Assembly (NCBI GenBank): GCA_900545865.1
Contig: URAN01000073.1
Coordinates: forward strand, 1 to 13,692
Source of the DNA: an uncultured Eubacteriales bacterium
GTDB lineage: Bacteria; Bacillota; Clostridia; Monoglobales; Monoglobaceae
Direction of reading: 5' to 3'
Length of the DNA stretch: 13,692 bases
The notes beneath the pieces are model-generated. The model saw only the letters and a list, made by a program, of their open reading frames with translations. It searched no databases and was not told the origin of the DNA. Positions 5,165 through 12,052 of this stretch are shown here, one piece after another (within the stretch, counting starts at the first letter, position 1; the number at the start of each line of letters is the position of its first letter). The translations under genes were made by a program, and so were the position numbers.

Positions 5165-5480
5165 GTATAACAGGCATATCAATGCTCTGTGGTGAAAGTC
5201 CACCGAGGTGTAGTTACCGACGAACTCTAAAGCAACTTGCAAGTTTCATATCGTGAGGTGTTGGAGAGAAGAAGCAATAGCGAAATCGTAGCTCTACGGA
5301 CAGAAACTTAATACAAAGGCACATTTGGCGGATAAGTTGACTAAAAGCAACGAAGTACAAGAGGTAATCGTAACCCAAGTGCGTAAATTAAGAGTATACG
5401 CTGACTGAAACAGGCTATAGTCTACAGCCCGTGCTGGATGCTATGGTTGTATGGGGAACAAAATATAAAGAAAAATTCGC
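5165..5480 (+). ncRNA. Truncated group II intron: 5' ribozyme part only
   Basis: There is no open reading frame, but the stretch holds several blocks I recognise from the 5' non-coding part (domains I-III) of clostridial group II introns: GTGGTGAAAGTCCAC hairpin, GTGTAGTTACC, GGAGAGAAG...AATAGCGAAATCGTA, CTACGGACAG, CTTAATACAAAGGC, GCGGATAAG, GTAATCGTAACCC, AGAGTATACGCTGAC and ATGGTTGTATGGGG. In complete elements a reverse transcriptase/maturase gene follows, then domains V and VI; all of these are absent here. Sequence resembling the region before the maturase start (GGGGAACAAAATATAAAG) ends near 5480. It begins almost at the tRNA-Ser terminator, a kind of target used by some group II introns. 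Both edges are approximate, and it should be unable to splice or move. Confidence 0.7.
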
Positions 5481-5482
5481 AT

Positions 5483-5528
5483 AATAACAACAGCAAGCAG
5501 CCGTCATTTGCTGCTTGCTGTTGTTATT
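5483..5528 (-). terminator. Perfect 19-bp hairpin after the histidine kinase operon
   Basis: AATAACAACAGCAAGCAGC and its exact reverse complement are separated by an 8-nt loop. It lies 9 bases beyond the kinase stop codon, so it probably ends that minus-strand operon. The T-tract on the minus strand is poor (TTGTTATTATG), and the symmetric stem could also act on the plus strand. Confidence 0.65.
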
Positions 5529-5536
5529 TGTGAAAC

Positions 5537-7015
5537 TCATTCGTTGTTTATATCATTTATACGTTTTTCGGCGGAATCTATCGCACGTCTTTTATACTTG
5601 CCTTTGTCAAGGCTGAATACAAATTCGGCGTATTCGCCCTCAACGCTGTTGACGGTTATGTCCTTGCCGTGTGCGCTTAAAATGTTCTTTACCAGATACA
5701 AGCCTATACCGGTGCCGCCTTTGTTAAGGCTGCGCGATTTATCGGCTTTATAAAAGCGCTTGAATATCATTTGTTTTTGCTCGTCCGATATTCCGCATCC
5801 CGTGTTTTTAATCGAAATAAAAGTATCGTGCTGGCTTTGGGTAACCGAAACGGTTATCTTTCCGTTATCATTGGTGAACTTTGCCGCATTGTCAAGCAGG
5901 TTTGTCACAACTCTCGTTATGCTGTCGCGGTCGGCGTTGACATAACAGTTTTCTTCATCAAGATCGAGTTCGACCGATATGTTCCTGTCTTCAAGCTTTT
6001 GTTCAAGCCCGATAAGAACAATTCGTATTACCTCGTTTATATCAAAATTAACGGGCTTTAAAGTAAGCTTGTCAGATTGCAGACGCGTAATGTCAAGGAA
6101 GGAATTTACAAGCCTTGACAGGCGCGCAACCTCGTCATACACGATTTTAAGATAGTCCTTTTGTTTTTCGGGCGGTATGGTGTCATCGAGTATTCCCGAA
6201 ACAAAGCCACCGATTGTTGTCATAGGCGTTCTGAGCTCGTGCGACACATCGGATATAAACGTGTTTTTAATCTCCTCAGCCTTTTCTATCTCGTGCGCCA
6301 TATTATTGAAAGCGTCCGCAAGCTCGGCAACCTCGTCAACGCCGCTGTACAGGGTTGCATCGTCAACCCTCACCGAAAAGTTTCCTTTGGCAAAAGCCTT
6401 TGTCGCCTCGCTTATCTTTTTTATCGGTACTGAAATTTTGCTTGCGGTAAAATATGTCATCAAAAGCAGGAACACCAATATCAAGCCCATTGAGAGGAGC
6501 AATACTTTGAGTATGTCATACTTCATCTTTTGATGCTCGGGTATCGGGCGGCTCATCGAAACAGCACCGACAGTCTGACCTCTTGTGTCTTTAATCGGCA
6601 TTTGCAGGGTGAACATTACCTCTTTAAAAAGTCCGCCCATTGTTCCTATAAGCGAATTTTTTTGACCCGACAAAACCGTCTTTGTATATTCGCCGTTTAC
6701 AAACATCGGCGGATTATCGAGATACGGGCTTTTCGCGCTGCACGAAACGACCTTGTTTTGTGAGTCAAACACAATAATATAGCATCCGACCGCATGAGCA
6801 AAGCCGCTTACAAGGCTTGTAAGGCTGTCGCTGCTTATATTATTTTCTATCATATTTCGTATGGTTTCGGCGTTCTTGCTCAAATATTCCTCACTCTGAT
6901 TGGCGACATATTTTGTCATAAGCACCGTTTCGGTTGAGCCGAGTATGATTATACATATGAGCATAGAAACTATGTTTATTGAAAAAATTCTGCTGAACAT
7001 ACTGCGTCTGTTCAT
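5537..7015 (-). CDS. Membrane sensor histidine kinase (HAMP, HisKA, HATPase)
   Basis: The protein has 492 residues. The first helix (about 11-33) and second (about 168-190) bracket an extracytoplasmic sensor region of about 135 residues; then come HAMP (about 190-245), the dimerisation domain with His259 in SHELRTPMTT, and the ATP-binding domain with N box NLLDNAAKF (372-380), G1 NTGCGIS, F box FKRFYKAD and G2 GGTGIGLYL (433-441). All catalytic motifs are intact. No PAS domain lies between HAMP and HisKA, which argues against it being the missing WalK. It phosphorylates the regulator encoded just upstream (45-bp gap). AAGAGGA precedes the ATG. The signal is not evident. It most resembles kinases of the PhoR/ResE group. 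Confidence 0.94.
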   Translation of the reverse strand: MNRRSMFSRIFSINIVSMLICIIILGSTETVLMTKYVANQSEEYLSKNAETIRNMIENNISSDSLTSLVSGFAHAVGCYIIVFDSQNKVVSCSAKSPYLDNPPMFVNGEYTKTVLSGQKNSLIGTMGGLFKEVMFTLQMPIKDTRGQTVGAVSMSRPIPEHQKMKYDILKVLLLSMGLILVFLLLMTYFTASKISVPIKKISEATKAFAKGNFSVRVDDATLYSGVDEVAELADAFNNMAHEIEKAEEIKNTFISDVSHELRTPMTTIGGFVSGILDDTIPPEKQKDYLKIVYDEVARLSRLVNSFLDITRLQSDKLTLKPVNFDINEVIRIVLIGLEQKLEDRNISVELDLDEENCYVNADRDSITRVVTNLLDNAAKFTNDNGKITVSVTQSQHDTFISIKNTGCGISDEQKQMIFKRFYKADKSRSLNKGGTGIGLYLVKNILSAHGKDITVNSVEGEYAEFVFSLDKGKYKRRAIDSAEKRINDINNE

Positions 7016-7060
7016 AAATATCCTCTTTTCGGTCGCTGAATTTTTTATGGGATAAATAAA

Positions 7061-7765
7061 TTATTTATCCTCTGTTTCAAATTTATAACCCACGCCCCAT
7101 ACGGTTTTGAGCTGCCAATTTTTGTTCTCGGATTCAAGCTTTTCTCTTATGCGCTTAATGTGAACGTCAACGGTTCTTGAATCGCCGAAGAACTCATAAC
7201 CCCATATTTCATCCAAAAGCTGGTCTCTTGTGTAAACCTTGTTTTTGTTTTTCGCAAGGAAGTACAAAAGTTCAAACTCTTTCGGCGGCATCTCGATTTT
7301 TTTGTTATCGAGGTATACCTCATATGTTTCACGGCTGATTTTAAGTCCCTTGAATTCAAGGTCGCCGTTTTCTTCAACGGGCGCTTGCTGACCCTCGAAC
7401 CGCCGCAAAACAGCCTTAATTCGCGCTATAAGTTCTTTCGGTTCAAACGGCTTTACTATGTAATCGTCCGCGCCGAGTTCAAGACCGAGAACTTTGTCAA
7501 AGGTTTCACCCTTTGCCGTAATCATTATAATCGGGGTGTTACCCATTGCGCGGATTTCGCGGCATACCTGCCAGCCGTCTTTTATCGGCAGCATAATATC
7601 CAAAAGAACTATATCGGGTTTTGTCTGTTTAAATTTGTCTATTGCCGTTACACCGTCGTGGGCTATTACCGAATCAAAGCCCTCTTTTTCTACATACAGG
7701 CGAATTACTTCGCAAATATTTATTTCATCATCTACAATCAGCACGGTATTTCTGTTGTTTTTCAT
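7061..7765 (-). CDS. OmpR-family response regulator, partner of the downstream kinase
   Basis: The protein has 234 residues from ATG 7765, which has AAAGAGGTG upstream; a GTG three codons earlier overlaps that ribosome binding site and is less likely. The receiver domain has Asp12/Asp13, phosphoacceptor Asp56 (IVLLDIMLP), Thr83 and Lys105 in GADDYIVKPF. The winged-helix DNA-binding domain (about 130-234) contains GYEFFGDSRTVDVHIKRIREKLE and ends VWGVGYKFE. It is first in a two-gene operon with the histidine kinase. The best likeness is to ResD/PhoP-type regulators. Targets cannot be read from the window. Confidence 0.94.
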   Translation of the reverse strand: MKNNRNTVLIVDDEINICEVIRLYVEKEGFDSVIAHDGVTAIDKFKQTKPDIVLLDIMLPIKDGWQVCREIRAMGNTPIIMITAKGETFDKVLGLELGADDYIVKPFEPKELIARIKAVLRRFEGQQAPVEENGDLEFKGLKISRETYEVYLDNKKIEMPPKEFELLYFLAKNKNKVYTRDQLLDEIWGYEFFGDSRTVDVHIKRIREKLESENKNWQLKTVWGVGYKFETEDK

Positions 7766-7804
7766 ACACGACACCTCTTTGTTATAAAATGTTTATACAT
7801 AATA

Positions 7805-7833
7805 ATTATACTATTAAATTGTGAATAAATCAA
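7805..7833 (-). promoter_or_regulatory. Promoter of the two-component operon
   Basis: On the minus strand: TTGATT (7828-7833), a 17-bp spacer, TATAAT (7805-7810), about 40 bases before the regulator start. Confidence 0.7.
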
Positions 7834-7866
7834 GCTATTTTTTACATAAAATTCTAATTTTTAATA

Positions 7867-8457
7867 TTATCTTGCGACCTGTTTGATTTTTTTGCTTTGA
7901 TTGTTCGTCATTTTAATCAGTTTTAACACTCTCGGTCGGTTATACCTCTGAATAATTACATATTTTAAATCAATCAGGCACGCACAGACAGACGTTATTA
8001 TAAAGACCGCCGGTGTGCCATAGGGTATGATTAAAATCAGCGGCACAAACGACAGCACCATAATAATACGGTGCCCCAATTCCGCCATAGCTATGTTATG
8101 CAACAGCGACTCTGCGCTGTTTTGTTCAAGGTCAAATTGATTTGGTTTTGCGGTTATCGAAAACTTTTTCCATTTTTTGACTCTTAAAGCTTTGTACAGC
8201 TTTGGCTCAAATTTCAGCTGTCTGAATCCGACCGATGTCAAATCAAACTTTCGGTTTGAATAAATCACCGTTACAATCTCGCCGACGGCAATGCGCATAA
8301 CAAAATGATACGAAGTCGTCAGAAATGTTATGTAAGCCGCCTGAATCCCACCGCCGCCGAGTTTTCGCCATAACACATAAAACAGTATCGTCATAAGAAT
8401 AAAAAATATATTCATACAGATGATTGCTGTAAGCGTAAATGATTTTTTCTTACTCAT
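7867..8457 (-). CDS. Integral membrane protein resembling CrtO-type acyltransferases
   Basis: The protein has 196 residues with four likely membrane segments (about 8-30, 38-64, 130-147 and 148-167) and a central cytoplasmic-looking stretch. LRVKKWKK (91-98), Glu126/His129 in AMAELGHR, and IIQRYNRPR (168-176) match the pattern I recall from the glycosyl-4,4'-diaponeurosporenoate acyltransferase (CrtO) family, in which VKKWK, a Glu-His pair and QRYNRPR are conserved. CrtO itself adds a fatty acyl chain to the sugar of staphyloxanthin, but no carotenoid genes are visible here, so the substrate is probably another lipid or glycan. GAGG precedes the ATG. The gene stands alone, between the lysC terminator and the two-component operon. 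Family call moderate; function unknown. Confidence 0.6.
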   Translation of the reverse strand: MSKKKSFTLTAIICMNIFFILMTILFYVLWRKLGGGGIQAAYITFLTTSYHFVMRIAVGEIVTVIYSNRKFDLTSVGFRQLKFEPKLYKALRVKKWKKFSITAKPNQFDLEQNSAESLLHNIAMAELGHRIIMVLSFVPLILIIPYGTPAVFIITSVCACLIDLKYVIIQRYNRPRVLKLIKMTNNQSKKIKQVAR

Positions 8458-8500
8458 AGACTAACCTCGCTTTTGATTTATACCGTGCAAAACGGCACGC

Positions 8501-8541
8501 TATAAAAAATGTCCGCTCAGCATTTCTGCCGTGCGGACATT
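8501..8541 (-). terminator. Terminator of the hom-thrB-lysC operon
   Basis: On the minus strand AATGTCCGC and GCGGACATT form a perfect 9-bp stem with a 16-nt loop, followed by TTTTTTATAG. It starts 9 bases after the lysC stop codon. Confidence 0.9.
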
Positions 8542-8550
8542 CGGAATGTT

Positions 8551-9021
8551 TTAAACATTAAATTTATCATGGATTACTTTAACAGCGCGTTCCGCATTAT
8601 TAACCTTTATAAGTACCGAAACTTTTATTTCCGAGGTAGCAATCATATGAATGTTTATGTCTGCCGCAAAAAGCGCCTCGAACATTTTTGCCGCAACCCC
8701 GGGGTTTGTAACCATTCCGGCACCGACAATTGATACCTTGCTCAAATCATCGCGGCAATTTACCTCTTCATAATTGAGAATGTCTTTAAGACCGTCAATA
8801 ACTTTAAGGGTTTCGTCTTTGTGTGCCTTTGTTACCGTGAAAGCAATATCTTTTTTACCGTTTCTTCCCACGGACTGAAGAATCATATCAACGTTGATAT
8901 TCTCTTTTGCCAATGCCGAGAATATTCTGAATGCTATCCCCGGAGTATTTTCAACACCGATCACAGCAATCCTTGCCACATCATTATCGCGTGTAACGCC
9001 TCTTATTAACATTTTTTCCAT
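8551..9021 (-). CDS. Aspartate kinase beta subunit from an internal in-frame start
   Basis: ATG at 9019-9021 (Met246 of the full protein) is preceded by AAGGAGGT (plus-strand positions 9029-9036) with a 7-base gap: a perfect Shine-Dalgarno inside the coding region. Translation from here gives 156 residues holding only the two ACT domains. Bacillus subtilis aspartokinase II and Corynebacterium aspartokinase are known to be alpha2beta2 enzymes, whose beta chain is made from an internal start at almost the same residue. The second product is inferred from the sequence and the family. Confidence 0.75.
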   Translation of the reverse strand: MEKMLIRGVTRDNDVARIAVIGVENTPGIAFRIFSALAKENINVDMILQSVGRNGKKDIAFTVTKAHKDETLKVIDGLKDILNYEEVNCRDDLSKVSIVGAGMVTNPGVAAKMFEALFAADINIHMIATSEIKVSVLIKVNNAERAVKVIHDKFNV

Positions 9022-9756
9022 ACTGGTAACCTCCTTAACAACTGTACCGTCAACCTTTTCAAAGCTGGACTTTACTTCCAGCGGAACATTATACTTTTTC
9101 GCCATTTCGACCGACCTGTTATGCAGGACGTTTGCGCCGAGACTTGCAAGTTCAAGCATCTCGTCATACGTGATTTCGCTGAGCTTTTTCGCGTCCTTAA
9201 CAATTCTCGGGTCAGCCGTATATACGCCGTCAACATCGGTGTATATCTCGCACTTGTCCGCGTGCAGAGCCGCCGCAATCGCAACCGCCGAGGTGTCGCT
9301 TCCGCCCCTGCCAAGGGTGGTAATATCATCGTATTTGTTTATTCCCTGAAATCCGGCAACAACCGCGATGTTTCCGCGGTCAAGCTCGGTTTCTATTCTC
9401 TCTGTGTCAATCCTGCTTATTCTCGCGTTGCTGTGCGCGGCGTTGGATCGGAAACCTGCCTGCCAGCCGGTAAGCGACACAACGGGATGACCTATCTTTT
9501 GGATTGCCATAGCAAGCAGAGCGATAGAGATTTGCTCACCGCTTGACAAAAGCATATCCATCTCACGCTTTGACGCGTTCGGGTTAATCTCCATTGCCTT
9601 TTCAATCAAATCATCAGTCGTATCACCTTGTGCCGATACAACGACCACAACTTTGTTTCCCGCGTTTGCGGTCTCGACCACACGGTTCGCAACATTTCTG
9701 ACTCTGTTCGCATCGGCAACCGAGCTGCCGCCGAATTTTTGTACTATCAATGCCAT
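8551..9756 (-). CDS. lysC: Aspartate kinase
   Basis: The protein has 401 residues. It phosphorylates L-aspartate with ATP, the first step towards lysine, threonine and methionine. Start: ATG 9756 opens MALIVQKFGGSS, the usual N-terminus, with GGAGG at 9768-9772; an in-frame TTG at 9780 is upstream of that site. Kinase domain motifs: KFGGSS (7-12), LGRGGSDTS (148-156) and TDVDGVYTADPR (173-184). Two ACT domains follow (from about 262 and 341), which give feedback control by lysine and/or threonine. Length and layout match Bacillus LysC and Corynebacterium Ask. It is last in a minus-strand operon, 56 bp after thrB, and has its own internal start for a regulatory subunit. No lysine riboswitch is visible. 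Confidence 0.97.
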   Translation of the reverse strand: MALIVQKFGGSSVADANRVRNVANRVVETANAGNKVVVVVSAQGDTTDDLIEKAMEINPNASKREMDMLLSSGEQISIALLAMAIQKIGHPVVSLTGWQAGFRSNAAHSNARISRIDTERIETELDRGNIAVVAGFQGINKYDDITTLGRGGSDTSAVAIAAALHADKCEIYTDVDGVYTADPRIVKDAKKLSEITYDEMLELASLGANVLHNRSVEMAKKYNVPLEVKSSFEKVDGTVVKEVTSMEKMLIRGVTRDNDVARIAVIGVENTPGIAFRIFSALAKENINVDMILQSVGRNGKKDIAFTVTKAHKDETLKVIDGLKDILNYEEVNCRDDLSKVSIVGAGMVTNPGVAAKMFEALFAADINIHMIATSEIKVSVLIKVNNAERAVKVIHDKFNV

Positions 9757-9812
9757 ATCTATCAATACCTCCGATTTCAATAAGGGAACGAATGTCCCGT
9801 AATTGCTTTAAG

Positions 9813-10712
9813 TTATATTATTCGTGCAAACGCACCGACATTATCCGCATTGAGCATATGCAGCTGCCAGTTTTTTAATTGCTTGCGCAAATATTCCTGC
9901 ATTTGTTTTTCAAATTTTGTGTTATCCGCCTTTACCATTGCAACAACGGTCGGCCCCGCACCGCTTAAATACACGCCGAGCGCGCCCGAGCGATATGCAT
10001 ATTTAAAAACATCGTCTATGTGCGGTATCAGCTTTTTTCTGAATTTTTGATGCAGTCTGTCATCAACCGCTGTGCGGATATTATCATAATTTCGGGTCAT
10101 AAGACTTCCGACAAGCAGGGCGCTGCGCCCCGTATTAAACACCGCGTCGCGCATCGACACCTTTCGCGGAAGGACGCTGCGCGATTTTTTCGTTGCAAGA
10201 AAAAAATCGGGGATAAACGCCGCGAATTTTAAATCGTCGGGCAACTTGGTCTTTACGCCCTTTATATCATTGTTTGCCGTAACATTCACGGTCATACCGC
10301 CGAAAATCGCCGGAGCGGCGTTGTCGGGATGACCCTCTATTGCCGACGCCATATTTAAAAGCTGATGTTTATCAAGTTTTGAACCTGTCAGGGCATCCGC
10401 CGCAAGCAATCCGCCGACTATGCCGGCGGCGCTGCTGCCTAAACCTCTTGTTACGGGTATATTATTCTCTAATATAATATGCAAGCCTTTGGGCTTGACG
10501 CCGACTTTTTTATACACCGCCATCATTGAGCTGTATACGAGATTTCTCTCGTCTGTCGGAAGATAGTCGGATGACTCATCTTTTATTTCAATGCTCAAAC
10601 CGCTGTCCGTTTCTTCTGCCCAAACATAGTTATAAAGTCCGAGGGCAAGTCCCAGACAGTCAAAACCCGCCCCGATGTTTGCACTTGTTGCCGGGATTTT
10701 TACCTCAACCAT
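9813..10712 (-). CDS. thrB: Homoserine kinase
   Basis: The protein has 299 residues, a GHMP-family kinase. It phosphorylates L-homoserine with ATP for threonine synthase. Motifs in order: PATSANIGAGFDCLG (7-21), the ATP-binding loop PVTRGLGSSAAGI (86-98), EGHPDNAAPAIFGG (126-139) and the C-terminal YLSGAGPTVVAM. The start ATG (10710-10712) overlaps the hom stop codon by one base (TAATG), so translation is coupled to hom. No threonine synthase gene is in the window. Confidence 0.97.
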   Translation of the reverse strand: MVEVKIPATSANIGAGFDCLGLALGLYNYVWAEETDSGLSIEIKDESSDYLPTDERNLVYSSMMAVYKKVGVKPKGLHIILENNIPVTRGLGSSAAGIVGGLLAADALTGSKLDKHQLLNMASAIEGHPDNAAPAIFGGMTVNVTANNDIKGVKTKLPDDLKFAAFIPDFFLATKKSRSVLPRKVSMRDAVFNTGRSALLVGSLMTRNYDNIRTAVDDRLHQKFRKKLIPHIDDVFKYAYRSGALGVYLSGAGPTVVAMVKADNTKFEKQMQEYLRKQLKNWQLHMLNADNVGAFARII

Positions 10713-11932
10713 TAATCCGTCACCAGCCTTATGCTGCCTTTAATATCATAGTTTGAAAGTTCGTTTTCTTTAAACTTTTTAAACTCTTTTCCCGTCATTT
10801 TCGGGGTAAAGATTGCAAACTCGTTTGCGTATTTTTCGCCGTCAAGGGTTATAACATTGAATCCCTCGCGACAGAACGCAGCACTGTCGGATGAACCAGA
10901 AATGCGCACGTACATACGAAAGGCTTGGTCATCGGCATCCAAAAGATAACCCGGCTCACCCTCTGTCCAGCCGAGGACGATATGCGTGTGTTTATGCTTG
11001 ATTATATCAACAACATCGGATACAACCGCACTTGCCGTCGGCAGAGAGCCTGCGCCCCTGCCATAGAACATAACGTCACCCAAAGCATCGCCCTTAACCA
11101 AAATTCCGTTGAAAACATCATCGATTCCGGCGAGAGGGTGATCTTTTTTTAGTATTACGGGGCAAACTCTTGCATATGCGCCGTTTTCGGCACGCTCGGA
11201 CATACCGACAAGTTTTATCACGCCGCCGAATTCAGACGCGTACTCGACATCCTCGAGTGTAATATTCGTGATACCTTCGGTTTGAATATCCTCGCTGTTG
11301 ACAAATTTACCGAATGCAAGCGATGTCAAAATCGCAATCTTTCGACAGGTATCGAATCCCTCGACATCGGCTGTCGGGTCTTTTTCGGCATAGCCGTTTT
11401 CCTGTGCGCCGGCGAGAGCCGTTTCAAAGCTCTTGCCCTCTTTTATCATCTGTGTCAAAATATAGTTTGTTGTTCCGTTTAAAATACCGATTATATCGGT
11501 AAGCTCGTTCGAAACAAGGCTTGAATAAAGCGGTCTTATGATAGGAATTCCGCCGCCGACGCTTGCCTCAAACAAGTAGTTTAAGTTATTGTCTTTTGCT
11601 ATCTTTAAAAGCTCGGTTCCGTGCTTTGCTACCAACTCTTTGTTCGAGGTAACAACGTGCTTTCCGTGCAAGAGCAGCTGTTTTGTGAATTCATAAGCAG
11701 GCTTTGTGCCACCCATAACTTCAACCACCAAACCAATCTCATCATTGTTTAAAATATCATTGAAATCTTTGGTAAAGCATTTAAACCGGCTGTCGGGAAA
11801 GTCCCTTAAATCCAGTATGGAAGCAATCTCAATGTCCTCTCCGCAGCGTTTTTTGAGTGATTCCTGAGATGTTGAAATAATCTCACCTACGCCGCTTCCC
11901 ACTACACCGTAACCCATAATTGCAATCTTCAT
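10712..11932 (-). CDS. hom: Homoserine dehydrogenase
   Basis: The protein has 406 residues. It reduces aspartate semialdehyde to homoserine with NAD(P)H. The nucleotide-binding loop is GYGVVGSG (7-14); the substrate domain carries TSNKELVAKHG (95-105), FEASVGGGIPIIRPL (121-135), LNGTTNYIL (151-159) and GYAEKDPTADVEGFD (180-194), with the family lysine at 198. The C-terminal ~85 residues sit where an ACT regulatory domain is expected, but the usual D-x-PGVL signature is not evident, so feedback control may differ. AAAGGA lies 11-12 bases before the ATG. First gene of the hom-thrB-lysC operon. Confidence 0.96.
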   Translation of the reverse strand: MKIAIMGYGVVGSGVGEIISTSQESLKKRCGEDIEIASILDLRDFPDSRFKCFTKDFNDILNNDEIGLVVEVMGGTKPAYEFTKQLLLHGKHVVTSNKELVAKHGTELLKIAKDNNLNYLFEASVGGGIPIIRPLYSSLVSNELTDIIGILNGTTNYILTQMIKEGKSFETALAGAQENGYAEKDPTADVEGFDTCRKIAILTSLAFGKFVNSEDIQTEGITNITLEDVEYASEFGGVIKLVGMSERAENGAYARVCPVILKKDHPLAGIDDVFNGILVKGDALGDVMFYGRGAGSLPTASAVVSDVVDIIKHKHTHIVLGWTEGEPGYLLDADDQAFRMYVRISGSSDSAAFCREGFNVITLDGEKYANEFAIFTPKMTGKEFKKFKENELSNYDIKGSIRLVTD

Positions 11933-11995
11933 CTGTAATCAATTCCTTTCCTTATTTCGCTCTGCCGCCGAGGCGGTGTGAACGCTTATATCTGA

Positions 11996-12019
11996 ATTAT
12001 ATCGGGAAAGATTTCCCGA
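11996..12019 (-). promoter_or_regulatory. -10 element and adjacent palindrome upstream of hom
   Basis: On the minus strand a perfect TATAAT (11996-12001) directly follows the palindrome TCGGGAAA-TC-TTTCCCGA (12002-12019), which fills the place of the -35/-10 spacer. The -35 itself (CGAACT at 12019-12024) is poor. This suits a regulated promoter with an operator in the spacer. Alternatively the palindrome is an RNA hairpin after the upstream gene. Confidence 0.45.
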
Positions 12020-12020
12020 G

Positions 12021-12051
12021 TTCGGTGCGCCGCCGTGCGTGGCGCGCCGAA
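12021..12051 (-). terminator. GC-rich hairpin right after the DUF1015 gene
   Basis: TTCGGCGCGCC and GGCGCACCGAA form an 11-bp stem with one mismatch and a 9-nt loop, starting just after the stop codon. No T-run follows, so it may protect the 3' end or only slow transcription into hom. Confidence 0.45.
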
Positions 12052-12052
12052 C

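Noticed and set aside
4927..5242. Minus-strand open frames with GGEDGIRTHG and RGWDSNPR-like peptides
   Set aside because: They are antisense to tRNA-Ser; these peptides are a well-known artefact of translating a tRNA-Ser gene backwards.
5537..7015. The histidine kinase as the missing WalK
   Set aside because: It has no PAS domain between HAMP and HisKA and sits in an operon with its own regulator.
11933..12052. T-box or lysine/threonine riboswitch upstream of hom
   Set aside because: The gap is too short and lacks the T-box GGNACCGC core or lysine-riboswitch motifs.
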